Below, in pieces: positions 1-8,360 of a stretch of 64,000 nt of DNA (position 1 is the first letter of the stretch; each line of letters starts with the position of its first letter). Both the position numbers and the translations under genes were made by a program. The notes beneath the pieces are model-generated. The model saw nothing but the letters and a program-made list of their open reading frames with translations, made no database searches and was not told where the DNA came from. Location of the stretch: assembly GCF_024300625.1 (NCBI RefSeq), contig NZ_CP101322.1:633992-697991 (forward strand), written 5' to 3'. The DNA is from Halovivax gelatinilyticus. GTDB lineage: Archaea; Halobacteriota; Halobacteria; Halobacteriales; Natrialbaceae.

Positions 1-120
1 GTCCGTCTCGTCCGGACCGTCGTCGGCGTCGTCACCGTTCAATCCAAGCGGCCCGAGACAGCCGGCGGTCAACAGCAGTACGGCAATCGATAGTACAGCA
101 GTGGTTCGTCGGAGGGACAT
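1..120 (-). CDS. Lipoprotein, N-terminal fragment (runs off left edge)
   Basis: Only the first 40 codons of this leftward gene are present; it starts with ATG at 120 and continues past base 1. The product has a short basic n-region (RR at residues 4-5), a hydrophobic stretch at about residues 8-17 and a lipobox LTAGC with the cysteine at residue 21. An Asp-rich stretch typical of mature haloarchaeal lipoproteins follows. It is therefore probably exported and lipid-anchored. The function cannot be judged from this fragment. Confidence 0.8.
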   Translation of the reverse strand, partial: MSLRRTTAVLSIAVLLLTAGCLGPLGLNGDDADDGPDETD

Positions 121-271
121 CTCTCGTCAAGTTTCGAGTACGTCAACCGTTAGTAAAGAAGGTTGTTGTTGGGTATGAGTGACAGGCTGACAGACGGTAA
201 ACGAGACTGGGCTCGATTACGCGGTCAGGAGACTGGGCCCTATTCCACGGCCGCTACGGCCGCACACGTTC

Positions 272-1600
272 TCAGTCGTCCGCGGCGGCGGCTTCGGCCT
301 CCGATTCGGCGGGAGCCTCCCGATCTATCTCGTCTAAGTACTCGTCGGCGTCGAGGGCGGCTTTCGAGCCCATCCCGGCCGCCGTGACGGCTTGCTGGTA
401 GTGAAAGTCGACCACGTCGCCCGCCCCGAAGATGCCGGGAACGTCCGTTTCGGTCTGGCCGCCGCCCTCGCCCCCGCGAGTCTTCAGGTAGCCCTCGTCG
501 TCCATCTCGACGCCGGTGGCCTCGAGGTAGTCCGTGTTCGGCGTGTGGCCGATCGCGAGAAAGACCGCGCCGACGTCGAAGTCGAACCGTTCGGTCTCGG
601 GATCGTCGAGCTTGTCCGTCGGGTGACCATCCGGATGGCTGGCGAGCGTGACGTGATCGACACCGTCCGCCGGCGAGCCGTGTACTTCGAGCAACTCGGT
701 GTTGCGCATGATCTCGATGTCGCCCGCCTCGACCTGCTCTTCGACGCGGTCGATCCAGTACTGCTCTGCGCGAAACTCCTCGCGGCGGTGGGCGATGTAG
801 ACGGTGTCTGCGAACTTCGTGAGAAACGACGCTTCCTCCATCGCGGCGTCGCCACCGCCGACGACCAGCATGTCCTCGTCGCGGAAGAACGCCCCGTCGC
901 AGGTCGCACACGTCGAGAGCCCGTAGCCCATCAGTTCGTCCTCGCCGGGAACGCCGAGCGTGCGAGCGCTCGCACCCGAGGCGGCGATCACGACGTCGGC
1001 GGTGTAGACGTCGCCGTTGGTGAGCGTGACGCGGAACGGCCGGTCGCTCGCGTCGACGGAATCGACGATCCCGTTTTTCGTCTCGGCACCGAACCGGCGA
1101 GCCTGTTCTTTCATGTTGTTCACCAGTTCGGGACCGCTGATTCCCTCTGGGAAGCCGGGATAGTTCGCGACATCGGTCGTCAGGGTCAGCTGACCGCCCG
1201 GCTCGTCGCCCTCGATGACGAGCGGGTCGTTGTTCGCACGAGCGGCGTAGATCGCCGCGGTGAGCCCGGCGATACCGGTTCCGGCGATGATGACACGGTG
1301 GTGGGCGACGACGTCGTCGGCCGCCGTGGCGTCGTCCAGTCCGAGCAACTCGTCGAGTTCGCCCGTTTCCTCGAGCGCGCTGGTCTCGTCCCAGCCGCCG
1401 AGCAGTTCGTCGTCGACGAACACCTCAGGGGCGGTCTTTCGGCCGTCGGCCCGCTCGACCATCTCGGAGAACAGCGCCTCGTCGCCGCTTACGTTGTACG
1501 TCTCGTACTCGATTCCCTTCGCGTCGAAGAGATCTTTCGCGTTTTCACAGTAGGGACACTCGTCCTTCGTGTAGATCTCGACGCGCGCCTGCTCGCTCAT
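272..1600 (-). CDS. trxB: Glutaredoxin-thioredoxin reductase fusion protein
   Basis: A 442-residue fusion. Residues 1 to about 85 form a glutaredoxin-like domain with a CPYC redox motif (Cys15, Cys18). The rest is a pyridine nucleotide-disulfide oxidoreductase of the thioredoxin reductase type: an FAD-binding GTGIAGL motif, the redox-active CATC pair, an NAD(P)-binding VVGGGDAA motif and a C-terminal GIFGAGD FAD motif. It should pass electrons from NAD(P)H through FAD to a thiol partner, here possibly its own glutaredoxin domain. The frame is open upstream to 2005, but MSEQ at 1600 starts right where homology begins, and the DUF357 gene is divergent upstream. The N-terminal fusion is the unusual point. 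Confidence 0.9.
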   Translation of the reverse strand: MSEQARVEIYTKDECPYCENAKDLFDAKGIEYETYNVSGDEALFSEMVERADGRKTAPEVFVDDELLGGWDETSALEETGELDELLGLDDATAADDVVAHHRVIIAGTGIAGLTAAIYAARANNDPLVIEGDEPGGQLTLTTDVANYPGFPEGISGPELVNNMKEQARRFGAETKNGIVDSVDASDRPFRVTLTNGDVYTADVVIAASGASARTLGVPGEDELMGYGLSTCATCDGAFFRDEDMLVVGGGDAAMEEASFLTKFADTVYIAHRREEFRAEQYWIDRVEEQVEAGDIEIMRNTELLEVHGSPADGVDHVTLASHPDGHPTDKLDDPETERFDFDVGAVFLAIGHTPNTDYLEATGVEMDDEGYLKTRGGEGGGQTETDVPGIFGAGDVVDFHYQQAVTAAGMGSKAALDADEYLDEIDREAPAESEAEAAAADD

Positions 1601-1735
1601 ACCAACGCGTACGAAAACGGCTCCTATACGCCTTGCGTTCTCAGCGACCCGTCCGTGACGAGGCGACGATTCGACGCGAGACAGGCGGTCCACCGAGTCG
1701 ACGGGCTTAGCAGGGGGCAGAACGCACTGACATGT

Positions 1736-2020
1736 ATGCCCGCCGAACTCGCCGAGAAGACAGACCGGTACGAGAATTTGCTGGCCGACGCGGTTGCAGA
1801 GGCGGAGATCGCCGCCCAGCCGGGGACGCCGCTCGCCGACGCCGCCGAAGAGTGCTTCGAGATGGCGACGTCCTACCTCGAAGATGGCCGCCACTTTCGC
1901 GAAGAGGACGATCTCGTCAACGCGCTGGCGTCGTTCTCCTACGGTCACGCCTGGCTCGACGCCGGTGCACGTGTCGGATTGTTCTCGGTCCCAACTGAGG
2001 GACACCTTTTTACGGTTTGA
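1736..2020 (+). CDS. DUF357 family protein
   Basis: A 94-residue protein starting MPAELAEKTDRY and containing the segment SYLEDGRHFREEDDLVNALA followed by FSYGHAWLDAG, which I recognise as the archaeal DUF357 family. It is probably an all-helical cytosolic protein; no enzymatic role is known to me. The ATG at 1736 is the first start compatible with the usual family length (about 90 residues). The much longer open frame upstream is antisense to trxB and is not coding. It is transcribed divergently from trxB, with 135 bp between start codons. Confidence 0.8.
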   Translation: MPAELAEKTDRYENLLADAVAEAEIAAQPGTPLADAAEECFEMATSYLEDGRHFREEDDLVNALASFSYGHAWLDAGARVGLFSVPTEGHLFTV

Positions 2021-2111
2021 GTAACCGTCGGCCCCACATTTGTCACGAATGATCCTCCAGTTTTCGAAAGGTACTTTACTGTTTGGCCGGTGTGTTTATA
2101 TTGCAGACGAC

Positions 2112-2192
2112 AGGTTTAAGTGCTCGCGACGATTACAGTAGGTTAGCTGGTGCCCAGGGAGCATTTCTTCTGGTTTCCCCACCCTGGAGCCA
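2112..2192 (+). promoter_or_regulatory. tfb promoter and possible 5' leader hairpin
   Basis: A TATA-like GGTTTAAG lies at about 2112-2119, which would start transcription near 2140 and leave a leader of about 65-70 nt. Within that leader CCAGGG (2154-2159) can pair with CCCTGG (2182-2187), extended outward by TGG (2148-2150) with CCA (2190-2192). Many haloarchaeal mRNAs are leaderless, so a structured leader here may be regulatory. This is a prediction only. Confidence 0.35.
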
Positions 2193-2208
2193 CGAGTAAC
2201 GATCCATC

Positions 2209-3195
2209 ATGACAGATACACGCATCCGAACCCACGCGAGCGATCGGGAACGAACCGATCAGAAACAGGAGACCGAATCGGTCGGTGCCGACGAGCGCGA
2301 GCACTGCCCGGAGTGTGGCGGCCGGCTCGTCTCCGATCAGGAACACGCCGAAACCGTCTGTACCGACTGCGGACTGGTCGTCGAAGAGAACGAAATCGAT
2401 CGCGGCCCCGAGTGGCGCGCGTTCGACAGCGCAGAGCGGGACAAGAAGTCTCGCGTCGGCGCACCGACGACGAAGATGATGCACGACCAGGGACTCTCGA
2501 CCAACATCGGCTGGCAGGACAAAGACGCCTACGGCAAGTCGCTGTCGAGCCGCCAGCGCCAGAAGATGCAGCGGCTTCGGACCTGGAACGAGCGCTTCCG
2601 CACGCGCGACTCGAAGGAACGAAATCTCAAGCAGGCCCTCGGCGAGATCGACCGCATGGCGAGCGCCCTCGGACTACCGGAGAACGTCCGTGAGACCGCC
2701 TCGGTCATCTACCGCCGGGCGCTCGAAGAGGACCTCCTGCCGGGCCGGTCGATCGAAGGCGTCGCCACCGCGTCGCTCTACGCCGCCGCCCGCCAGGCCG
2801 GCACGCCGCGCAGCCTCGACGAGATCTCGCAGGTGAGCCGCGTCGACCGCATGGAACTCACCCGGACGTACCGATACGTCGTCCGCGAGCTCTCGCTCGA
2901 GGTCAAACCCGCCGATCCGGAGCACTACGTTCCCCGATTCGTCAGCGGACTCGATCTCTCCGACGAGACCGAGCGAACGTCGCGAGAACTGCTCGAGTCG
3001 GCCCGCGGAAAGGGCGTCCACTCGGGGAAGAGCCCGGTCGGACTCGCCGCCGCCGCCGTTTACGCCGCCGCGTTGCTCACCAACGAGAAGGTGACCCAGA
3101 ACGAAGTCAGCGAGGTGGCTAACATCTCCGAGGTCACGATTCGCAACCGCTACAAGGAACTGCTCGAATCCTCGGAGATGGCTGCCCCGGCCTGA
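2209..3195 (+). CDS. tfb: Transcription initiation factor TFB
   Basis: A 328-residue homologue of eukaryotic TFIIB. The N-terminus holds a zinc ribbon with cysteines at 33, 36, 51 and 54 (CPEC and CTDC), followed by the B-finger/linker and two cyclin-like repeats; the second contains the C-terminal helix-turn-helix (about residues 285-315) that contacts BRE. It binds the TBP-TATA complex and recruits RNA polymerase. The length is normal for TFB. Haloarchaea usually carry several TFB paralogues, and I cannot tell which this is. It stands alone, with its own promoter. Confidence 0.95.
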   Translation: MTDTRIRTHASDRERTDQKQETESVGADEREHCPECGGRLVSDQEHAETVCTDCGLVVEENEIDRGPEWRAFDSAERDKKSRVGAPTTKMMHDQGLSTNIGWQDKDAYGKSLSSRQRQKMQRLRTWNERFRTRDSKERNLKQALGEIDRMASALGLPENVRETASVIYRRALEEDLLPGRSIEGVATASLYAAARQAGTPRSLDEISQVSRVDRMELTRTYRYVVRELSLEVKPADPEHYVPRFVSGLDLSDETERTSRELLESARGKGVHSGKSPVGLAAAAVYAAALLTNEKVTQNEVSEVANISEVTIRNRYKELLESSEMAAPA

Positions 3196-3391
3196 ATCGG
3201 ACCGGCGATCGGCGTATGCGTGTCGAGTTCGCGCGCGGATCTGGCGTCCTTTGTTGCACGATTTCGATCTGAGAGTGACTCCTCACCGTCTTTGCACACC
3301 CTTTTTCGGCGTCCGCTTGCGAATGAGCACAGCTCCACGACTTCGATTTCGGGCGACAACGTTTTTGGTGTCTGGTGTGCAATGGCGTGCC

Positions 3392-3571
3392 ATGGACGAG
3401 ACAACGGTCAGTTTACTCTGTCCCGAGTGTACGAAAGATTGGCAGCGACCGCCGTCCGACCTCCCGTCTCCCGCCGACCTCTTTCACTGTCCCAACTGCC
3501 ACGCGAGCCGAAGAACGGCAGAGTTTACGCGAACTGACCGGGACTTACAGACGTTGAAAACGCTCGGTTGA
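3392..3571 (+). CDS. Small zinc-ribbon protein
   Basis: A 59-residue protein with a CPEC motif near residue 10 and a CPNC motif near residue 33, spaced as in a four-cysteine zinc ribbon. Acidic and basic residues flank the core and no membrane segment is present. Such mini zinc-finger proteins are common and conserved in haloarchaea and are mostly uncharacterised. The frame is open further upstream, but MDET at 3392 gives a compact protein and leaves a plausible promoter (AACGTTTTTGG) just before it. The specific role is unknown. Confidence 0.7.
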   Translation: MDETTVSLLCPECTKDWQRPPSDLPSPADLFHCPNCHASRRTAEFTRTDRDLQTLKTLG

Positions 3572-3908
3572 ACCGCTCTCTCGTCACAAAATACGAGTAT
3601 CGCTCCCCTACGAGTGTCAACCTGAGCCTACAGCCGCCGATCCGAGCGAGTAACACTCAATTACCACGATCGTCGACTGCGATGAACGTCGACGGTCCGG
3701 ATTCACCCGTTATGACACCCGAACTATGTGAACAGTCAATTACGTAACGAAACGAAATATTACACGGACTCCTTCACGTGATTTCTCTCAGTCAATCACG
3801 GAGTGAGACGTATCAGGTATCACATACCCAGAGGGGAATATCCCGGGATGCGTGGTAACGCGACTCAGGATAATAATATAACCCTGCAGTTGGTATGGTG
3901 AGTTGGTT
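3572..3908. other. Intergenic stretch with an inverted repeat and the UPF0058 promoter
   Basis: No gene is supported in these 337 bases. It contains an inverted repeat, CGTGATT (3777-3783) with AATCACG (3794-3800), separated by 10 nt, and an AT-rich TATA element AATAATATAA at 3871-3880. The TATA element fits a start about 25 nt downstream, almost at the ATG of the UPF0058 gene (3909). The inverted repeat could be an operator for that gene. Confidence 0.4.
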
Positions 3909-4148
3909 ATGAAGAAGCAGGAGCTCATTCACCTTCACGGACTTCTCGCAGAGGTATCGAACCAGTGTTCGACATGGGAGAACTGCTCGATCGACCTCGG
4001 TGAGTACGAGTCGCTCGGCATTCGACCGACGTCAATTCACAAATCGAAAACGGACCACAAAGACGCTGTTTTTGCGCTTGCGGGCGGTATCACGGAACAC
4101 ATGACGGGATCCGAAGAGACGGAGACCGTCGCGGCAACTGCGGACTGA
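3909..4148 (+). CDS. UPF0058 family protein
   Basis: A 79-residue protein beginning MKKQELIHLHGLLAEV, the typical opening of the archaeal UPF0058 family. It has two helical segments, no membrane helix and a short disordered tail rich in Glu and Thr. The function is unknown. The ATG at 3909 matches the family start; a TTG two codons upstream is not needed. A TATA element at 3871-3880 suggests a nearly leaderless transcript. Confidence 0.85.
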   Translation: MKKQELIHLHGLLAEVSNQCSTWENCSIDLGEYESLGIRPTSIHKSKTDHKDAVFALAGGITEHMTGSEETETVAATAD

Positions 4149-4254
4149 TATCATTGCGGTCTCGGTCGTCCCATCGCTCATAGCGGCTGTCACGGACGAA
4201 CGAATCACCTACCTATCTCCTACTGACATCGAGCGTCGAATCGACGACAGAAAA

Positions 4255-4797
4255 TCACTCGACGAGATCTTCGAATTCGGGAAGGACGTCGTCGTCGGTC
4301 GATTCGTCGGTCGACGGCTCGGAGTCGCCGAGTTCGTCTGCGACCGCGTCGAGTTGCTCGTCGAAGTCCGGATCCACATCGTCTTCGTCCGACTTCACGT
4401 CTGACTCTTCGCCATCGTCGTCGGATTCGACAGACTCGTCGGTCGAGTCGTCCTCGTCTTCGTCCGGTAACTCTTCGACCTCGAGGACTTCGAGCGGGAT
4501 GTTTTCGAGTCGCTGGCCGATCTCCTTTCTCGCGATTCGTGCGGCGTGTTCGTCGCGCTCGACGTTGAACACGGTCATCTCGAGTTCGAGCGCGACGAGC
4601 GCCTCGTCGGCCGCGATGAACGCGGGTGGCAACTCCTCACCGGACGGCGAAGTCCGCTCGCCCATATTGATCTCGACGTAATTTAGATCGGGATTCAACA
4701 TCTCACCAGTCTTCGAAATCGCGATCCGAATCGCTTCATCCGGCGTACTCACGTCGAACACCGGAACGGCGGCTTCGACGACGACCCGACAGTGCAT
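4255..4797 (-). CDS. UPF0212/DUF555 family protein with acidic tail
   Basis: A 180-residue protein. Residues 1 to about 115 match the archaeal UPF0212 (DUF555) family: VFDVSTPDEAIRIAISKTG, then LNPDLNYVEI, then a segment AFIAADEALVALELEM followed by TVFNVERDEHAARIA. The last 65 residues are an Asp/Glu/Ser-rich low-complexity tail, probably disordered. Methanogen relatives, as I remember them, carry a Cys pair in the middle of the domain; here the equivalent reads RTSPSGEELPP with no cysteine, so a metal site has been lost or never existed. The function is unknown. Confidence 0.8.
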   Translation of the reverse strand: MHCRVVVEAAVPVFDVSTPDEAIRIAISKTGEMLNPDLNYVEINMGERTSPSGEELPPAFIAADEALVALELEMTVFNVERDEHAARIARKEIGQRLENIPLEVLEVEELPDEDEDDSTDESVESDDDGEESDVKSDEDDVDPDFDEQLDAVADELGDSEPSTDESTDDDVLPEFEDLVE

Positions 4798-4935
4798 GAC
4801 TCGCTATTCGGTGGCATGCAGTATCAAGGTTCGCCCCGGTGTCGACCGATGGACCGTCGTGGGCCCCGTTCGCGCCAACGGCCCGACGATCCCGTGTCGA
4901 AACGCAAATGGCCGTCCGTCCGCTCTGACCGACCG

Positions 4936-5838
4936 ATGGAAACGGGGTCGATTTCGAACGACGAACTCGTCGGCGGGTTCGACGCGTTCCTGACGATCGA
5001 GAGCGGACAGACCTACCGCTGGACGCGAAGCGACGGCGCGATCTACGCCGGCCGGCAGAACCCCGACGCCTGGTACGAACTCGCGATCGACGGCGAGGTC
5101 GTCAGGGCTCGCCCGACCGAAACCGGCCTGAAGTGGCGGTCGACGACCGACGCCGATCCGATCTTGAGGCGGCGACTCCGGCTCGACGACGACCTAGAGC
5201 GGATCGTCGCCGCCGCGCCGGACGACCCATTGCTCCAGGAGGCGTACGCGGCTCATCGAGGGCTTCGACTCGTGACGGATCCGCCGTTCGGAACCCTGAT
5301 CGCGTTCATCTGCTCGTCCCAGATGCGCGTCGAACGCATCCACCGGATGGTCACCACGCTCGCTCGCGAGTACGGCACCGAACTCGAGTTCGACGGTCAC
5401 ACGTACTACGACTTTCCGACCCCGGAGCAGCTCGCGACGGCAACCGAGGCCGAGTTGCGAGACCTCGGACTGGGATACCGAGCGCCGTACGTCGTCGAGA
5501 CGGCGCGGATGGTCGCCGACGGGGTCGCTCATCCGGAAGACGCCCGAGAGCTGCCTTACGAAGAAGCGCGCGAGTACCTTACCCGATTCGTCGGCGTCGG
5601 CGACAAAGTCGCAGACTGCGTCTTACTCTTTTCGCTCGGCTTCGACGAGGCCGTCCCGCTCGACACCTGGATCAAGACCGCCATCGCCGACTACTACCCA
5701 GACTGCGACCGGGGGAACTACGCGAAGACCTCGCGGGCGATACGCGAGCGATTCGGCGGGACCGACGCCGGCTACGCTCAGACGTACGTCTTTCACCACC
5801 TCAGAACGGGTGCGGCGACCACCGAACCAGTCGAGTAG
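4936..5838 (+). CDS. ogg: 8-oxoguanine DNA glycosylase/AP lyase
   Basis: A 300-residue enzyme of the OGG1/HhH-GPD superfamily. It removes 8-oxoguanine from DNA and can nick the abasic site. The helix-hairpin-helix region reads FVGVGDKVADC; Lys224 matches the catalytic lysine of human OGG1 (GVGTKVADC), and Asp243 in VPLDTWI matches its catalytic aspartate 19 residues later. The N-terminal part (QTYRWTRSDG and following) resembles the OGG_N domain. The frame is open upstream to 4792, but the first 48 codons look non-coding and would overlap the divergent UPF0212 gene; METGS at 4936 is the likely start. Confidence 0.88.
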   Translation: METGSISNDELVGGFDAFLTIESGQTYRWTRSDGAIYAGRQNPDAWYELAIDGEVVRARPTETGLKWRSTTDADPILRRRLRLDDDLERIVAAAPDDPLLQEAYAAHRGLRLVTDPPFGTLIAFICSSQMRVERIHRMVTTLAREYGTELEFDGHTYYDFPTPEQLATATEAELRDLGLGYRAPYVVETARMVADGVAHPEDARELPYEEAREYLTRFVGVGDKVADCVLLFSLGFDEAVPLDTWIKTAIADYYPDCDRGNYAKTSRAIRERFGGTDAGYAQTYVFHHLRTGAATTEPVE

Positions 5839-5907
5839 TCGTCCCAAATCGATAGACTGTCGACACGTATATGATAGGATTCGCCGAATGTGTAGGCGTG
5901 GTCCGGC

Positions 5908-6450
5908 CTACGAGTCAAACTGACAGGTTTTCGTGTCGGAGTTTTTATCAGGATGAATGATTTTTACCGTCGCGAATTCCGGCGGTGTGTTACCGTTTCG
6001 TTCCCAACGGGTCATCACAAACCAATTCTCTCGCGGAGATTCCAGTTCGTCTGGCCAATCGCCTATCGGTAGCTCGAAAATAACGTGTTCGTCATCAATA
6101 GATACATCTGGACACCACATCGAGCGCATCTCCGCATCAAAGTTGCATGCAAATGCGGCAATGAACTCAGCGCTGCCATCAAACTCGAGAAATTCCCGAT
6201 AGACGGGCTCTCTATCTTCATCGATAGTTATCGCCGCTGCTGCCTCGTCGGAGTTCGTGAATAAATCTGCTGTAAACGGTGAGCTGGTCCATCGATCGGC
6301 GTTTTCAGCAAATAATGGTTGGTTGTTTATTCCAAACGCAATATTTTTCATCTGGACCTCGGCGTCGTCGCTAGATAATACATTTGAACAACCTGCACTT
6401 ATCACGGGGAGAGCCACTGCAGCCGTGAGGAGGGACCGTCTGCTATGCAT
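5908..6450 (-). CDS. Haloarchaeal lipoprotein of unknown function
   Basis: A 180-residue secreted lipoprotein. It starts MHSRRSLLTAAVALPVISAG with the lipobox cysteine next (residue 21), so it has a short Arg-Arg n-region, a hydrophobic core and an ISAGC cleavage site. The mature part is soluble, with two cysteines in the middle (ACNF and MWCPD) and one near the end. An upstream ATG at 6462 adds MHAI but would weaken the signal peptide. AT content is a little higher than in neighbours, which suggests accessory status. No known domain was recognised. Confidence 0.7.
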   Translation of the reverse strand: MHSRRSLLTAAVALPVISAGCSNVLSSDDAEVQMKNIAFGINNQPLFAENADRWTSSPFTADLFTNSDEAAAAITIDEDREPVYREFLEFDGSAEFIAAFACNFDAEMRSMWCPDVSIDDEHVIFELPIGDWPDELESPRENWFVMTRWERNGNTPPEFATVKIIHPDKNSDTKTCQFDS

Positions 6451-6620
6451 TATAGCGTGCATCGATGTCCTTTAGCATAAGTTATTTCATGTTTACTTCT
6501 CCCGAGTATAACGAGTGTAACATTCACAATTTGAATGGAGAGTGAGATAGAGGTCCCCCATCAGCACGAGGCGGTGCAAAATGACGGTGGCCTGGTGTTA
6601 GAAGGTGCATCTCGAACCGA

Positions 6621-6884
6621 TCACTCCCGGTAATCGTCGCGACCGCGAATCGCCCAGTAGGCCTGCGAGACGAGCGTGACGAAAAAGACCACCGACAGCA
6701 CCGCGACCACGATTAGTGCAGCCGTGCGACCGAGCAGCCACCACGTTGCGCCGCCGGCGAGGACGACGAAGAGGACGCTCCCCGCCAGTAACTCCGCTAA
6801 CTCGCGAAGCGTCGCCCGACTGGTGGAGACGTCGACGAACTCGTCTTCGAGGCGATCCAGCAGCGACATCGTCGAGTCGTTCAT
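6621..6884 (-). CDS. Small membrane protein
   Basis: An 87-residue protein with an N-terminal soluble helix (LLDRLEDEFVDV), then two hydrophobic segments at about residues 33-50 and 53-73, ending in a charged tail. The start codon overlaps the stop of the upstream nuclease gene (ATGA at 6881-6884), so the two are almost certainly translationally coupled. The function is unknown. Confidence 0.65.
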   Translation of the reverse strand: MNDSTMSLLDRLEDEFVDVSTSRATLRELAELLAGSVLFVVLAGGATWWLLGRTAALIVVAVLSVVFFVTLVSQAYWAIRGRDDYRE

Positions 6885-7999
6885 CGACCGAAGTCACCAA
6901 GGGTCGTCTGGTTTCGCTTCAGCGGCTGCGAATCGTAGCCGTACTCGGTCGCGAGTACGTCAGCGAACGCCTCGTCGTAGCCGTGGTGCGTGTAGACGAG
7001 GTCGGGGTCGATCGCCTCGACGGTCGCGATCAGTTCGTCGAAGTCGCAGTGGTCGGTCAGCGGAAACGTGACGTCGTAACCGCCCCGATACCGGTAGGAG
7101 TCGTCGACGGCCCAGCCGGAAAAGCCCGCCTTCAGCGCGCCGGTCGACTCGGCGATCTCGTCGACCCACCCGCGACGGGACTGATTCGACGGCAGGACGA
7201 CGATCTCGTCCGTGAGCGGATCCCGGGTGGACCGTTCGGCCGAGACGCCGGCTCGCTCGCGCAGTTCGTCCGGGTCAGTCGGTCGGCCCGAAAACTCGAG
7301 GTCGGTCGCCGACGCGATCGCCCGGTTGACGTCGTCGATCGTCGACGTGACGAGAACGTCTCGATCGGCCGCTTCGCGGGCGAGCCACTGCACCTTCTGT
7401 GCGCGTCCGAGCGAGTAGCCGAACAGAAAGAGCGGGCGGTCGTCGTGTTCGCGAATCCACTCGCGGATCGCGGTGTCCAGTTCGGCCTGCGGCGGGAACC
7501 GATAGCGCGGGTGGCCGTAGGTCGTCTCCATCACCAGGACGTCGGCCTCGATCGCCGACGGGTCGAACCCGTCGAGATAGGCCCGATCGCGCGTCGAGAA
7601 GTCGCCGGTGTAGCAGTAGCGGGTTCCGTCGCCCGCTTCGATTATCGCCGCCCGCGAGCCGACGACGTGGCCCGCCGGGACGAGGTCGATGCCGGGTGCG
7701 GACTCGACGAAGTCGAAGTCGACGCCCGTCCGTGCGGTAGCGATCGCCGCCGTCTCGGTCGAACAGACGACCGTCTCGGGGCTCGAACTGAACGTGTGAT
7801 CGGCGTGGGCGTGGCTGACGACGTTGACGTCGCCCGCGGCCGAGCGCGCGTCGGCGACGACCAGCCGGCCCACGTCGAAGTGGATGCCGTCCCGGTGGGT
7901 GACGCGACGATTCACTGGCCGGTGTAGGGTCTGGACCGATGTCGACCTGTCGGTGCGATTCGCTCGACCCGGCGTGTGTCTGAGACGAATCGGAGGCAT
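6881..7999 (-). CDS. Metallo-beta-lactamase/beta-CASP exonuclease (mRNA 3'-end processing type)
   Basis: A protein of about 372 residues with the metallo-beta-lactamase signature SHAHADHTF and further metal ligands (GHVVGSRA, YTGDFST, LTDHCDF), matching the CPSF73-like/COG1236 group. Members are zinc-dependent nucleases of RNA or DNA 3' ends; haloarchaeal copies are annotated as mRNA 3'-end processing exonuclease or ligase-associated exonuclease, and I cannot separate the two. Start choice is uncertain: ATG at 7999 precedes a basic, poorly conserved stretch, while GTG at 7915 starts just before the conserved THRDGIHFDVG. Divergent from acyP, overlaps the next gene by ATGA. Confidence 0.75.
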   Translation of the reverse strand: MPPIRLRHTPGRANRTDRSTSVQTLHRPVNRRVTHRDGIHFDVGRLVVADARSAAGDVNVVSHAHADHTFSSSPETVVCSTETAAIATARTGVDFDFVESAPGIDLVPAGHVVGSRAAIIEAGDGTRYCYTGDFSTRDRAYLDGFDPSAIEADVLVMETTYGHPRYRFPPQAELDTAIREWIREHDDRPLFLFGYSLGRAQKVQWLAREAADRDVLVTSTIDDVNRAIASATDLEFSGRPTDPDELRERAGVSAERSTRDPLTDEIVVLPSNQSRRGWVDEIAESTGALKAGFSGWAVDDSYRYRGGYDVTFPLTDHCDFDELIATVEAIDPDLVYTHHGYDEAFADVLATEYGYDSQPLKRNQTTLGDFGR

Positions 8000-8081
8000 C
8001 GTCGGCCGACGTGGGCGAGGCCGAGCCGACGGACGGTGAGTCGCGTGATAATTTTTGACGCCGGCACTCGAAGATGGCCCC

Positions 8082-8360
8082 ATGAGCGAGCGAACGCGTG
8101 CACACGTTTTCGTTTCGGGGACGGTTCAGGGAGTCTACTACCGAGCGAACACCAGAGACGCCGCCAGGGAGGCGGGCCTCGACGGCTGGGTGAAGAACCT
8201 CCCGGACGGGCGCGTCGAGGTCGTGTTCGAGGGCCCCGAAGACGCCGTCGAGGCGGTGGTCGAGTGGTGTCACGAGGGCAGTCCGGCCGCCGACGTCTCG
8301 GACGTCGCGGTCGACTACGCGGAGCCGGAGGGCGAAGACGGGTTCGAGATCCGCTACTGA
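8082..8360 (+). CDS. acyP: Acylphosphatase
   Basis: A 92-residue acylphosphatase, which hydrolyses carboxyl-phosphate bonds such as acetyl phosphate. The signature GTVQGVYYRANTR contains the phosphate-binding Arg21, and VKNLPDGRVEVVFEG contains the catalytic Asn39 and the second family signature. Length and motifs are complete. The ATG at 8082 fits the family start. The 3' end overlaps the convergent gene at 8354 by 7 nt. Confidence 0.93.
   Translation: MSERTRAHVFVSGTVQGVYYRANTRDAAREAGLDGWVKNLPDGRVEVVFEGPEDAVEAVVEWCHEGSPAADVSDVAVDYAEPEGEDGFEIRY

Noticed and set aside
392-1735. Long rightward open frame antisense to the thioredoxin reductase gene
   Set aside because: It mirrors the GC-rich codon pattern of trxB, has no recognisable domain and is Arg/Val-rich rather than acidic. 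Only its end (1736-2020) is a real gene, DUF357.
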